Origin: Thinopyrum elongatum | Taxonomy: Eukaryota > Streptophyta > Magnoliopsida > Poales > Poaceae | Length of the DNA: 64,000 bases | Direction: 5' to 3' | Assembly (NCBI GenBank): GCA_011799875.1 | Contig: CM022302.1 | Location: forward strand, 181,528,942 to 181,592,941 | In this document: piece by piece, positions 21,826-32,577 of the stretch | Layout: each line of letters starts with the position of its first letter | How positions within the stretch are numbered: the first letter of the stretch is position 1 | Position numbers and translations under genes: made by a program | Notes under the pieces: model-generated | What the model was told of the DNA's origin: nothing | Seen by the model: only the letters and a program-made list of their open reading frames with translations | Databases searched by the model: none

Positions 21826-22447
21826 ATCTCTACTCTTTATCTCTACTTCTCTCTTCTCTTCTCTTCTCTTCCCTCTTCTTTTTTCTCTTTAAAAAACTAA
21901 GTTGGTGATGATAATGTGCCTGCCATCCTGCAATATAGACCGTCCGATCTATATCTGACGGATAGAAATCAAACTATGGCAATTTTGCAAAAAGATACCC
22001 GCACCTCTCTCTACATTTGCATATAAGGCCTTCCCTCGTTCATCCATATCTCCCACAACCTCATTGTTAAGCAATTAAAAAAGGAAGCCTATGTAACAAT
22101 CTGGCATGGTGGCCGCTGCCAACGTCGTCCATCCCCATGCCTCCGCTCAGTCCGACCACCTACCACCACCACGCCCCACTCCTCCTCACCTTATCTCTCT
22201 TCTTTCTCGTCTCCCCCACTCCGCTCAGTCTAAGGTGTTGGGACACGAACGGCGCCATCGATGTGCTTGCGGAGGTTAGTGTCGAAGAGGATCTGCATGA
22301 GCAGTGTACGCGCTGAGCTATCTAAACCTGCAGATGTCGTTAGTTTTTACACATGAGATTACTCCCACATGGGTCAATCACAATAGATATTTTGTAAAAT
22401 AAATGCATCTTGGTGTTTTGTACAATGCACGGGCATCTTGCTACTAG
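21826..22447 (+). mobile_element. non-autonomous Helitron with filler DNA
   Basis: The 5' part (TCTCTACT..., then GTTGGTGATGATAATGTGCCTGCCATCCTGCAATATAGACCGTCCGATC) and the 3' part (TACAATGCACGGGCATCTTGCTACTAG) match the Helitron at 25330-25577. Between them, about 22070-22375 holds unrelated GC- and CCACC-rich DNA, as when a Helitron captures foreign sequence. The end reads CTAC-TAG here, so the exact last base is unsure. No helicase/Rep gene is present. Confidence 0.55.
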
Positions 22448-23429
22448 AGTAGTACTGCCGAAACAAAAAAGGACCGGTGGGAGTAATTGCTCTCACACTG
22501 TGCCAGAGCGAACGCGACCTCTCACTGGCGCAGGCATTGAACCGGCGCGCCGGCCAAGAGAGCTCCACTCGCTGCATGCCAGGCTGAACACGCCTCCTCG
22601 CCGCATTCAACGGGCTTCAGACTGCCCCGCTTACCTCTATTGAATCCGCGCGTGTGCCGGCAACACGTGTCCTTCCGTGAGCCGGTTGGTTCCTCTCGTC
22701 GGCCCGCTATTTAAACGAGGCCAGACGCCTGGCAAGAACCGCACCACACCTCCACTCGCCATATCCTCCTTGCACCATTTTCTCCACTCTCCATAGCATC
22801 CGGAGAGCACGAAGACGAGTTCCGGCATAAAAGCCGGCTGGGTGCCCCGACGAGTCAGGTAACTTGCTGCTCCACCTCCCTCCCCGCCCCAGGCCGTCAG
22901 TGCCATGGGCGAGGTTGTAGGCGGGCAAGCGAAGGACCAAGGATGTACCTCAATTTTAGTGGAAGTCCACAATATTTTATACGTGAGTCCCTACTCCACT
23001 CTTGTAGAAAATGCACCTTTTTCATCAATGCTCTTAGAAGGAATTTGTGTTTTGGCTCTGAACGAAATGTTGTTTTGGAGAAGCATTGATGTTGGTAGTA
23101 AGAACTAGAGATTTTTCTTTATTTCTAATTCTCACATTTTTTTGCTTTGAAGTGAATCATGGTTGTGGACATTATCTATGAATGTGAAGATATCTGTGAA
23201 CATGAGTTTGATGTGAAAGTTGAACTTGGAATGTTGGGCTTGCGTGTGAACTATACCATGTCCAATGGTTCATCTGTTATTGTTCGGAAAGTAATGGCTG
23301 TTATTACATGACCCGAAAAAATAATAATTTTGTGCCACATCTCGGCATTAGACTTATATAGATCTCAGTCGATGCACGGACATCACAACAGGCATGCTGA
23401 CTGGATAAACACTTGAACCTAGTTATTAT
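22448..23429 (+). other. promoter-like sequence and broken 5' gene fragment
   Basis: CTATTTAAACG at 22709-22718 is a good TATA candidate, followed by a C-rich leader (CACCACACCTCCACTCGCC). GGCATAAAAGCCGGCTGGGTGCCCCGACGAGTCAGG near 22828 looks like a coding start whose ATG has become ATA. The downstream frame at 22905-23108 has no recognisable motif. 23110-23429 is AT-rich with nothing identifiable. I regard it as a degraded gene start; the product is unknown. Confidence 0.3.
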
Positions 23430-24577
23430 GAATGAAAATTTGTATTGACAACAATTTTAGATAGCAAGAGACGCCTAGCCTGCTCTACCTCTGCTAGCTT
23501 CTTTCTGGCTTCTTCCATCTCTTCTTTGGCTTGGGTGAAGAGAGCATCTGATTGCTCTTTTCGCTTCTTCAGGAACTCAGCTACATTCTCAAGGGCTGCT
23601 ACACGCTTTCTTTCAGCTTACTAGAGCCACGAGGACACGAACAGTTGACGACTCCACCTGGCTTGTGTGTAATCCAGCATCATCTGGGAATTTGCACCTT
23701 GTGTCTAATCCAGCATCATTAGGGAACGGGCACCTTGTGTGTAATCCAGCCTCATTTTGGAAACATGATCTCGAGGTTGACCATACTTCCCTCCTTGCAG
23801 GAACTGCATCCTGACATGAAGTTACTTCTTTTTTAGATCAATAGTCAGAGCTACCCAGATCCATTAAGTAGAAGCCAGATAAACAGAACTCGGAGAAGTG
23901 AATTCAAAAGGAGAAATATAAAAATAGACTCCAAGGTGAGAACACCCACTTTCTACATCAAGCTAAAAACGAAAGCATTAGGACGATTAAGACTCTTCTT
24001 ATTACACATCGAAGAACACGAGGCTCAGAGAAATAGAAACTACAACATATACACATCGAAGAACACGAGGCTAAACGAAAGTAATTGAAAGGGTGTTACT
24101 TACCAAAGCTCGTTTTACAGGTTCGGTGCAGCTCCTCTTTAACTTGCCATGTTCCTTGAAGATGTCCCCAATATCCCGTGTTTGGTCTTCATTGCTCCTC
24201 TGCATGTTCGCATTCGTAGTTTTAAAATCTCAACATGGCAAGAAAAATATAGTAATACTCACGCATCTTGTGGGCAACATTAAAGCACTTATCTGCCATG
24301 TTAGAGCATCTCCAACAGGCGCGCAACACGCAGCACGTTAAAAAAGCGTTTACAGCGCCGGAATAGCCAGTTTTTGCGGGCCGCGGAGTGCTGGCTCCAG
24401 CGGCCACTGCAAAAAATTGCACACGCGCGCCGCTCCAGCAGACGCGCTATATTTTCTTCTTCTTTCTACTCTGACTCAATACACATTTGACTCCGAGTCG
24501 ATACTGACATAGATAGATACATAGATAGTTCTCAGTATAGATATAGCATAGATAGATAAAAAAAATAGATAGTTCAA

Positions 24578-25135
24578 CTACTCCTCGCCGTCCGACTCCG
24601 CCTCGGTGATGTCCTCCTCCGATGTCTCAATGAAGGCATCAAGATACCGATCATCGTCGGAGTCCCAGGGCGATGCTGTTCCTAGCTTGATGTTGAATTG
24701 AGCGGCCGCCTTCCGCGTACGCTTGTCCTCGTGATAGGCGGCTCGCTCTGCCATCCTCTTCTCCCTCTCTACCCTCCTTTGCGCATAGAACTCGCGCTCG
24801 TTGATGATGTTCTGCGGGAAGCGTTGGCGCCACAGCGCCATGGCTTCCTCGTCCATCTCGGTGATGCTGAGACGGTGCTCCTGCCTCCGGTTGTCGTGAC
24901 GATCCTCATCGGTGATAAGCCACGGGGGAGGCGCGAGCTCCTGCGCCCGCTCCCGCGTCGGCATGTTGGGGAAGTTCATGTCCCTACGAGGCTGTCGGAG
25001 GTGCCACGCCGCCGTGTCGTACACGCGGGCGGCCTCATGGGTGGTGTCGAAAGTGCCGAGGCCGAGGCGCATCTCGCCGAACCGGATCTCGACGGAGAAG
25101 GCGCCGGAGGGGCGCACGTGAACACCACCGTAGCC
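24578..25135 (-). pseudogene. AP2/ERF-domain-like gene, start codon lost
   Basis: The frame reads GYGGVHVRPSGAFSVEIR...RLGLGTFDTTHEAARVYDTAAWHLRQPRRDMNFP. That covers both AP2 parts: the YRG-type strand region and the RAYD-type (RVYD) helix. It continues with a Glu/Arg-rich helical stretch (INEREFYAQRRVEREKR) and an acidic tail (SEEDITEAESDGEE). AP2 proteins bind GCC-box or DRE DNA, usually in the nucleus. No ATG opens this frame; the codon at 25117 is GTG. Upstream, a basic PRRRR stretch continues in another frame (LPRRRRAAGKLG), so a one-base slip and loss of the original ATG (now TTG) are likely. Arg-to-Gly and other changes at usually conserved AP2 positions also point to decay. Related copies are numerous in wheat to my memory. 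Confidence 0.6.
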
Positions 25136-25232
25136 CCAAGTTTCCCGGCGGCGCGGCGGCGGCGAGGCAAGAAAGAGCGGGGAGAGAGCGGTGGTGAGGC
25201 ACAGAGCGGTGGGAGGGCGCAGGAGGGCATTG

Positions 25233-25268
25233 GATTTTATAAAGCGCGCCGGACGCCGCGCGCCAAAA
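25233..25268 (-). promoter_or_regulatory. TATA box and E2F-like site of the AP2-like gene
   Basis: On the minus strand, CTTTATAAAATCC (25233-25243) is a clear TATA box about 115 bases before the AP2-frame start. TTTTGGCGCG (25259-25268), an E2F-type match, lies about 20 bases further upstream. Both are sequence matches only. Confidence 0.5.
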
Positions 25269-25329
25269 CTAGCGCGTGCCCGGCCACTTTTTCCCTCGCG
25301 CGCGCTATCCTTTCCCGACGTCCCTGCTA

Positions 25330-25577
25330 TCTCTACTCTCTACTCTTATAAAAAACAGAGTTGGTGATGATGGTGTGCCTGCCATCCTGCAATATAGGCC
25401 GTCCGATTTATATCTGACGGATAGGAAGGAAACTATGGCAATTTTGCAAAAAGATACCCACACCCCTCTCCACATTTGCAAATAAGGCCTTCCCTCGTTC
25501 GTCCTTTTCTCCCACAAGATAAACTACTCAAACAAATGCATCTTGATGTTCCGTGCAACGCATGGGCATCTTGCTAG
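25330..25577 (+). mobile_element. 248 bp non-autonomous Helitron
   Basis: Inserted between A (25329) and T (25578), as Helitrons do. It begins TCTCTACTCTCTACTCTTATAAAAAAC and ends CCGTGCAACGCATGGGCATCTTGCTAG. CCGTGC-AAC-GCATGG forms a six-pair hairpin (one G-T) eight bases before the final CTAG. No coding capacity. It shares nearly its whole sequence with the ends of the larger Helitron at 21826-22447, without the filler. Confidence 0.8.
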
Positions 25578-26190
25578 TTCTAAAAAACTTTCCATCATTT
25601 GCCACACTACTGGTTGCAGATGAAGAACCTACCCAAGCACAGCGCAATACAGGAGCGACGCACAATTACAAGGTGATATTCTGTTGGACAATTGAAGCTA
25701 TAACCAATTACTTTTACCGGAACAATAGCAACCAGGAAATTTGAAGGGTAGGTATGAACAAAATTGGAACTGGACATGTACTGCTAAGAGATTCAATATA
25801 CACATTACCAATCGAGGAGGAGTACGATGGTCGCGGCGGCGTGTGTGCATCATGGTCGACAACGGGAGTCAGTTCATTGTCCACGACAGTGGTGCTTCTG
25901 CGCTTGGCTTCGGCTTACGGGAAGCAGATCCGAGACCGTGGAAGACGGTGCCGGGGAAGAGGCTCCGTGTACGACGACGACGGTGGACCGGCTCCAGTGC
26001 GGCATACGACGTCGTCGATGAGGCAGATGTGCTACGGTGGACGAGTGCGACGATGAACAAGGGGAGGAGCACGAAGGCTGCGGTGCCGTGGAGAAGTCTA
26101 TTTTGCGGTGGGGATAGAAAATGGGGAGTATTCAGGTGTACTACTCTGGGTGCCGGGGTGGGGTTGGCGGGGTAGGGTGAACCTGAAGTT

Positions 26191-26383
26191 ACCAAAACAG
26201 CCCCCTACCCACTAGCATCCGTAGGCCTGTTATGAAGGGTATGATGGTAACTTCGCACTGCTCGAATCAGGGTCACAGGAGATTTTCCCGCCGACCTGAA
26301 AATTTTGTAACACTGAACTCCCCGTCTGGCGTGTTGGGTGATTGGGCTAAGCAACTAGCGAGTAGTACTAGTAACTACTAGTA
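26191..26383. other. upstream flank of the second transposase-like gene
   Basis: A short stretch with GTATGATGGTAACTTCGCAC and GGTCACAGGAGATTTTCCCGCC. It is similar in plan to the region just upstream of the first gene (GGATGGTAATCTCGC at about 19520). No further feature seen. Confidence 0.35.
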
Positions 26384-26638
26384 CTCCCTCTGTTTTTATT
26401 AACTCTGCATATTAGGTTTGACCGAAGTCAAACTTCCTAAAGTTTGACCAAGTTTATAGAAAAATATAAACATTTACCATAACAAATATGTATGATGTGA
26501 AAGTACATTCAATAATGAATCTAATGGTATTTATTTGTTATTGTATATGTTAATTTTTTTGTTATAAACTTTGTGAGAGTTTACAAAACTTGACTTTGAC
26601 CAATGCTAATACGCGGACTTAAATAAAAATGGAGGAAG
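26384..26638. mobile_element. Stowaway-type MITE, 255 bp
   Basis: Begins CTCCCTCTGTTTTTATTAACTCTGCATATTAGG and ends CGCGGACTTAAATAAAAATGGAGGAAG, with TA on each side (26382-26383, 26639-26640). The inner TTTGACCAAGTTTATAG and TATAAACTTTGTGAGAG parts are inverted partners. Typical Triticeae Stowaway. Confidence 0.85.
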
Positions 26639-27088
26639 TACACATTTGTTTTCTTAGTTTGTAGTGGAATTAATCATTTGTTGTAATCGTGAAATAAATA
26701 TATTAAGCTACTGACTTCGAATGTAATGGTTTATGCAATTCAATAGTTAGAATCATTGTTGAATTCCAAGATGTATACCAGGTCTATAGTACTTCACAAT
26801 ATGCTCAAACTCACATAATCCCAATCAAATGAAAATCTAAATGCATTTCATAGTTATTACTTTGTAGGATGCAACAAAACCAACCGTAACTCTACATGAT
26901 CCATTATAAAGCAACATTTGAACACATCCCAATGTGTGAATGAAACATGTAGAGAGAGCTTCTGAAGATGGAGCAATGGCGGGAGAGAGATGTGTGCGCT
27001 GAACACACAAGATAAACACCCCATGTAAGAAAGAGAAATAGGGCGGGAAAGATTGTATGTATGTGGGCGAGAGAGTAGGAGACAAACC

Positions 27089-27134
<46 letters not shown>

Positions 27135-28380
27135 GAAGTTAGGTTTGTGAGAAAGATGGAGACATGTAATATACGTGAGATGCATGTGCATATGAATTTT
27201 GTACATGTGGAAGGAGAAGAGACAACGGATTTGATGAGAGAGATGGAAAAACATGGACGAGAGGGGAAGGATCTCGTGGGTTAAGGGATTGATAATTTTG
27301 TGCGGGAGAGGGGGGGAGTAGTCAGTCAGCCGTCGTCACATCATCCTGCTTCCAAATGGCCCCGCATTCTAGTGCAGTCTGGTCACCGTCTTCGATCTCC
27401 TCGATGCCCTCTTTGAAGATTGAGGTGAAGTGCATGCTCGGGTGCAGAGAAGCACAAGCGAGAGTGGTCGCCATATAACCTTGGATGGGGATGAATTGTG
27501 TGCTCGGGGGAGGGGGGAGTGTGTGTGTGTGTGTGTCAGATATTGAGAGAAATCAAACCTATGGAGAGAATGCGTGTGTATGTGATGGAAATCTACATGC
27601 TAAATAGGATTTTCACTAAGAGATTGTGCGTGCGAGATAGAGAGTGATGTGCGGGCCTTGAGGCAGGCAGGGGCCGGGTGAGGGTGTCAAAATGTGTGCG
27701 TTGATGCATGTGTTACATGCGATCGTGCGAGGGACGGATGAATCGAGAGAGATGGTTGTTGTGTTACGGATGCTCCTCTCTCTCTCTCGCACACACACAA
27801 GTACAAATAGAAGACCGTTCTCTCATGTATACACAACATATCGGCATCTCTCCATGTCTCACTCATGCATGATCATTTGCACATTCACACCTCTCTATGT
27901 CTCTATCACACGCACACCGTCTCCACATTGCCCTTCCGCCACAGCACACATATAGACACATACACGTGTTCTCTCTCAGTCACACACACATAATCAGTAT
28001 TAAAAAAAAGTCTAGGGCACACCTAAAACGTCCAAATCCAAATAAGCACGAACTGAAGCTAAATTCAAATATATGGAAATATTGTAGCGTGAAGAACTTT
28101 TCCAGGAAAAAAAAGTAGAGTAATATTTGGGGATTGTTTTCACACACACAAAAAGGTTCGGTGGATGTCCTTTGAGCGTGACACGGTGACGCACCGTTCG
28201 ATCGACCGCGCGCCGCGGTGCACGCGCTTGCATAGGATTCCGTATCGATGCTGTGCTAACTCATGTGGTAGGATAAGTGCTGCCTCAGTCTAATGTTTAT
28301 GTGTACTAGTACGGTGTTCTTTTAAGTTTGACCAACCCTATATAAAACTAAACTAAGCTCCCATACGCGCACTCATCAAT
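26639..28380. other. AT-rich and low-complexity stretch with microsatellites
   Basis: 26640-26860 is AT-rich. 26860-27300 is GA-rich on the plus strand, with a pure (AG)n tract at 27094-27132. 27519-27536 is (GT)n. 27780-28000 is CT/CA-rich. 28010-28380 is mixed with no gene seen. Frames in it are Ser/Leu/His or Arg/Glu repeats and not credible. The block resembles 20220-21300. Confidence 0.6.
27094..27132. repeat. (AG)n microsatellite
   Basis: About 19 uninterrupted AG units inside a purine-rich block. Confidence 0.9.
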
Positions 28381-28547
28381 ATGCCGCCGCCACCGTTGCG
28401 CATGCCGGCGCCCGCCTGCTCCGGCCGACCATTTCTCGCCCATCACCGCCGTGTCCCCGCCATCCCTATGCCATGAAGCCGATGGCTCACCCGCTCACAT
28501 CGTCCGCAGTACCTCCTCGCGATGCTGCCGCACTGCCAAGCACGCGA
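28381..28547 (+). pseudogene. GC-rich coding-like fragment, left of the solo LTR
   Basis: A Pro/Ala-rich start (ATGCCGCCGCCACCG at 28381) ends in TGA after 31 codons. GC-rich sequence continues to the LTR border at 28547. The piece at 32578-32806 on the far side of the LTR is of the same kind (MPTAYEEEDERVLQHAVKEE), so the LTR probably split one gene or gene relic. No function can be given. Confidence 0.3.
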
Positions 28548-29796
28548 TGTAACACCCCAAAAATATTCTTTGAAAACCATATTTTGATCATATCACTTTT
28601 CCTCCGTTTGAAAACCCTTTCAAATTTTAATTGGGTTTCAAATTTTCTTTAATGATTCTGTTTTGAAAGGTTTAAAATTATTTGGATAATTAATTTGGAG
28701 GTTTTCAAACAATTTTCATTTAGAAAAGTTTTTGTGAATAATTAAATTTTCAAAGGAAAAGGCCTTTTCACTTCCTTCTAGCTCTTTTAAAATCTTCCAA
28801 ATAATTTTTCTTCCACTCCAAATTTATCCCACAAGTCATGCACATCTTAGAGGACAATATCCAACTCCTTTCCACCTCACAAAAATATTCTTTCAATATT
28901 TTATAAATTCCAAAGTTGGAATTTATATTATTCATTATCCCTTTGGTTTACAAAGGAACCACCTTTTCTACAAGATCTCTACCTCCACGAAAATTATCCT
29001 ATCAACTAGACAGTACCTACAACCCATTTCACCAAAAATATTGGGTTCCACAGTTCAAAATTTTCAAATGCCATTCAATTCAAATTTGGACCAGATTCAA
29101 TATTTCTGATCCAAACCTATTCTAGAATGCCCCAAAAATTCTGAAACTTTTCCAAACTCATTTTTGAGCATCAACACCCTACCACAAAAATTCACATAAA
29201 ATCCTAAAATCCCTAGCACCTCCTGGCATTTTGTCATACACCTCATGTGCGCACTGTTCACAGCTGTCAAAAAATTCAGTTAACTGAATTTTGCTTCAGA
29301 GGCAGTGGCAATCGATGCCGTGCACACTTCTCCTTCATTCTCCTCCACGGCATCGCCGTTCCTCTTCAATGCATCGACTCCCAGGCCCACTCTCCAGCCT
29401 CTCTTCGCCGATGAGCTCGCGGCTAGCCGGTGCAACGGCCGCCGCTCACAGCCACGGCGGACCGAGAGGATCAGCTCGCGCCACCGGCCACCATCAGTGC
29501 GCCACAGCCTCCCCACCTAATCTTCCTCCACACGGCACCCTCTCCGCCCCCTCCCCGCACTGACCGCGCCGCCCTGGCCCCGCTGGCAGTCACCGGAGCC
29601 AGGCAGCGCCGCCGCACCTGTACGGGAGCTCCGCTCCGGGATAAGCTCGAGGAGCTCGAGTTCGTCCGTGCTGAGGCTTCCAGAGTGCTCCACCGTTCTC
29701 CATCAATTCTCACCGTCCCTGACCACCGCCCAAAACCTCCTCACCGGCCAGAGTTACTCCGGCGTCACCCGCAAGCCACTGACCACCTCGGCAGCC

Positions 29797-29805
29797 TATA
29801 AATAG
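29797..29805 (+). promoter_or_regulatory. TATA box in the solo LTR
   Basis: TATAAATAG, followed about 30 bases later by a C/A-rich start region. It is likely the LTR promoter that would begin the retroelement transcript. Confidence 0.6.
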
Positions 29806-31828
29806 TGGCTCCTGAGCACCATTCGCACCACACATCGCCTCCACCACCTCCCAATCGGCCCCCATACCACTTCCCTGGCCTTGGGGAGGTCTTCTTCCTC
29901 CTCTCCGGTCACCGAGCCGCCACCAACCTCCCTGATCACCACGATGCCGTCACGCCACCTCCACCACTCAAATCTTGCCAGAAGCCATCTCTTGCACCAA
30001 CTCATCGATCCCGCACCTCAATTCCAGCATCCAAGCTCTCTCCGGCGAGTCCCAACTCCACCCGAACCACCGTCCGCCGTCGCAGACCTCGCCGCAGTTC
30101 TGCTGTTCACCGGCGACCACCACCGCCACCCACCGACGCGGACGGACTCCCTAAACACGTCCCGATCATCGTTGCCCTCCAAGACCCCGACGATCAACGC
30201 CGGTGATCGCCGTCTCCCCTCTGTATACGCGCGCGCGGCGCGTTTGAGTTTAAACCTGACGGGTGGGGCCCACCCGTCAGTGTTTTATTCTTTTCCAATT
30301 AAAACAGAAGGCGTATTCTCTATTTACGTCTTCTATGCTGAAAAGCGTACTTCTGCCCGAAGTGTTTTCTTTATAAACGCACAGGGACTGTTTTTTTCAG
30401 AAAAACCCCTGGTTTTGAAACTTTAATAACTTTTCAACCACAACCCTGTTTGAGTTGAACTTTTTTTTTAAATTCTTATTTTTCTCTCTAGTTTTTTTAG
30501 TATTTGTTTAAAAATATTTTGACACAACTTTTTGTACTATTGCCAAATTTTTGATTTAAGTTTGAATTTGAATTTTTCAGAAAAATAAGAGGGAAACGTT
30601 GCCGAGAATTTTGAAGGGTTTTCTCCTGACTACTTTGGACAAGGCAAGCATTATTGAACTTGGGATATGGTGATTGCATGTTTGCATCGGTTGGAGTTGC
30701 ACCACATATATCACAAGTGCATGCATGTTTGGTCATATCAATTCTTGCTCCTAGCTTGCACTTCACTCAAGCAAGAAATCCTTCTGACATGGTAAAGCTG
30801 TGGAAATTCAGGAGTGTGACTCCTGCCTTGGACGTGCTGGTGGGCACGGGCCATTACTTTTGACACGGTGGTGTCACGTGACTATGTGGAACATGCCGGT
30901 GGTAATAATTAACACCTCCTGAGTCGACCTAGATCGAGTCTTGTTCCGTTACACCTAGCTGGATACCGTGCTTCCACGAGTCCTTCCGCAAGGGAGGTAC
31001 GGCTGAGTAAGTTGTTAACCCCTGTCCAGGTACACACCGTACAGAGGGCCATGATGAGGGTTTCCAGGGCCTTGGACTAAATCATGTCATCGGGTCAGGG
31101 GGCATGGGTGTTTCCGGTTGTAAACAAGAGGGGGCACCCCTTGGAATCCGTGTGTATTAATTGTGATCCCATGCTACTCGAGATTGTTGTCTCCCCGACT
31201 TAGAGTTTTTTTGAAATGATGCTTTGGGTGATTCCTGGCATCCGAACGGATAATCTGGTGTGTGCTGGTCAGGTGTGTTTTCAACCCAAAGACCGTAATG
31301 GGAATTAGTCAGTGTCATGGTACTGACTAAAGAAATCCCTTACTTGTGGGTAAAGAGTACACCCTCTGCAGAGTTTAAACCTATTCGAATAGCCGTTGTC
31401 CATGGTCAAGGGCGTTAGCTGGGTAGGTCAAGTGTCGGTCTCCGGAGGAAATAATTTTAATATGCCTGAAATATTTTGCAGGATAATTATTGACATCCTG
31501 ATGCTACCATGAATATTTTATGCATGTTAATATCATTATGGTTATGCATATTACTGAGGACTAACCCGTTTCTCTTATTTTGTATTTCCTAAGTGTCTCA
31601 GGGGCTGGCTAGACTACCCCGGGCACTCAATTTTATTTTCAAGACCTCTCGTGGCGTCCCTCGAGTTCACAGGCGGTTTATCCCGCCACTACTCTTGTGG
31701 ACACCCGATTGGCATTTCTCTTCAAGTCCGACCATGGCGTCACTTGACACCCGACTGGCATTTCTTTTCAAGACCTCTTTGTGGCGTCCCTCGGGTTTAC
31801 AGGCGGTCCCGCGACTACTCTTGTGGAC

Positions 31829-32044
31829 ACCCGATTGGCATTTCTTTTATTTTGCTGAGTGTCACTTGGGCTGGCTAGACTACCCGTGGCATTCATTTGC
31901 TTTATTTCTAATAAGTTTGATCATGACTAACATGCTACCCGATTGGCATTTCTTTTATTTTGCTGAGTGTCACTTGGGCTGGCTAGACTACCCGTGGCAT
32001 TCATTTGCTTTATTTCTAATAAGTTTGATCATGACTAACATGCT
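31829..32044. repeat. 108 bp tandem duplication in the solo LTR
   Basis: ACCCGATTGGCATTTCTTTTATTTTGC... to ...ACTAACATGCT at 31829-31936 is repeated at 31937-32044 with no difference seen by eye. Shorter relatives (CCCGATTGGCATTTCTCTTC, CCCGACTGGCATTTCTTTTC) precede it at about 31708 and 31752, so the region has amplified more than once. Confidence 0.85.
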
Positions 32045-32577
32045 ATGTTCACGTTCATATCATTTTATTGTCATGATTTAAATTTTAGTCAGCATGAGTA
32101 TATGCATCCATTATATCTTTTGTTCATAATGTTTGCGAGTACATTCCAACGTACTCACTAGCTTGTCCCTGGCTATTTACTTGGCCAGACTTGGAGGAGG
32201 ACGAGCTTGTGGAGGAAGATTGCGCTAGCGAGCCCAACGCTTAGAGGAGTCCCAGTCAGTCAACCTGTGAGATAGAAATCTACCACATGTATCATCCGCT
32301 GAGCTTCCGCTACACAAATAAATAGTCAAGCCTCACACTGACGCTTGGCTCTATTTTATTGTACTAGTATTGTATCACCACCACACCATTGTCATATCCC
32401 GCCACTGCCATATATTGGCGAGTTTGTAATAAACATTGTTGAGCCCTCAGACTCAACCCTGTGTAATATTATCTTGTACTAGTTATCTGTATCAAGGAAG
32501 TCCACCAGTTGTGTTGATCTTGGGGCTGGTGCGACTTAGGGCTATTCTGGGATTTATTCTCAGAAATGGGCCCGACA

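Larger units (their letters stand above)
24303..25329 (-). mobile_element. insert carrying the AP2-like gene, one end recognised
   Basis: At 24303 the sequence TTAGAGCATCTCCAACAGGCGCGC starts abruptly. TTA followed by GAGCATCTCCAAC is a recurring terminal style in grass DNA transposons (a TTA duplication would suggest PIF/Harbinger). The opposite end (GTTGGAGATGCTC) was not found before the Helitron at 25330, so it is truncated or mis-assigned. The unit is GC-rich, unlike its surroundings. Confidence 0.35.
23430..26190 (-). pseudogene. second En/Spm-transposase-like gene, decayed and split by insertions
   Basis: On the minus strand, 25750-26190 resembles the first exon of the gene at 14046-19460 (an MHTRRR start). 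Then come an exon at about 24196-24105 (DQTRDIGDIFKEHGKLKRSC, followed by GTAAGT) and a C-terminal part at 23870-23430. The C-terminal part holds FLQGGKYGQPRDHVSKMRLDYTQ, a short peptide repeated three times (MMLDYTQ type) and a coiled coil (ERKRVAALENVAEFLKKRK...). Stops interrupt the C-terminal part: TAG inside the repeat and TAG-TAA before the coiled coil. The unit with the AP2-like gene and a Helitron (24303-25577) lies between the exons. The family assignment to plant En/Spm-associated proteins is from motif style. Confidence 0.5.
28548..32577 (+). mobile_element. ~4.0 kb solo LTR (gypsy-style)
   Basis: Starts TGTAACACCCCAAAAATATTC and ends GGGCCCGACA. The flanks CGCGA (28543-28547) and CACGA (32578-32582) differ by one base and could be a worn 5 bp target duplication. 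The middle holds a promoter (TATAAATAG at 29797-29805 with a C-rich leader). Downstream is transcribed-type sequence with CACCGTACAGAGGGCCATG and AAAGAGTACACCCTCTGCAGAG, which also occurs in the fragment at 39579-41195. No gag or pol lies inside, which fits recombination between two LTRs. The long LTR suggests a gypsy-type element; the family is not identified. Confidence 0.55.

Noticed and set aside
26904..27284. Frames with SLSLSLS or ERERERE
   Set aside because: Translation of the AG microsatellite.
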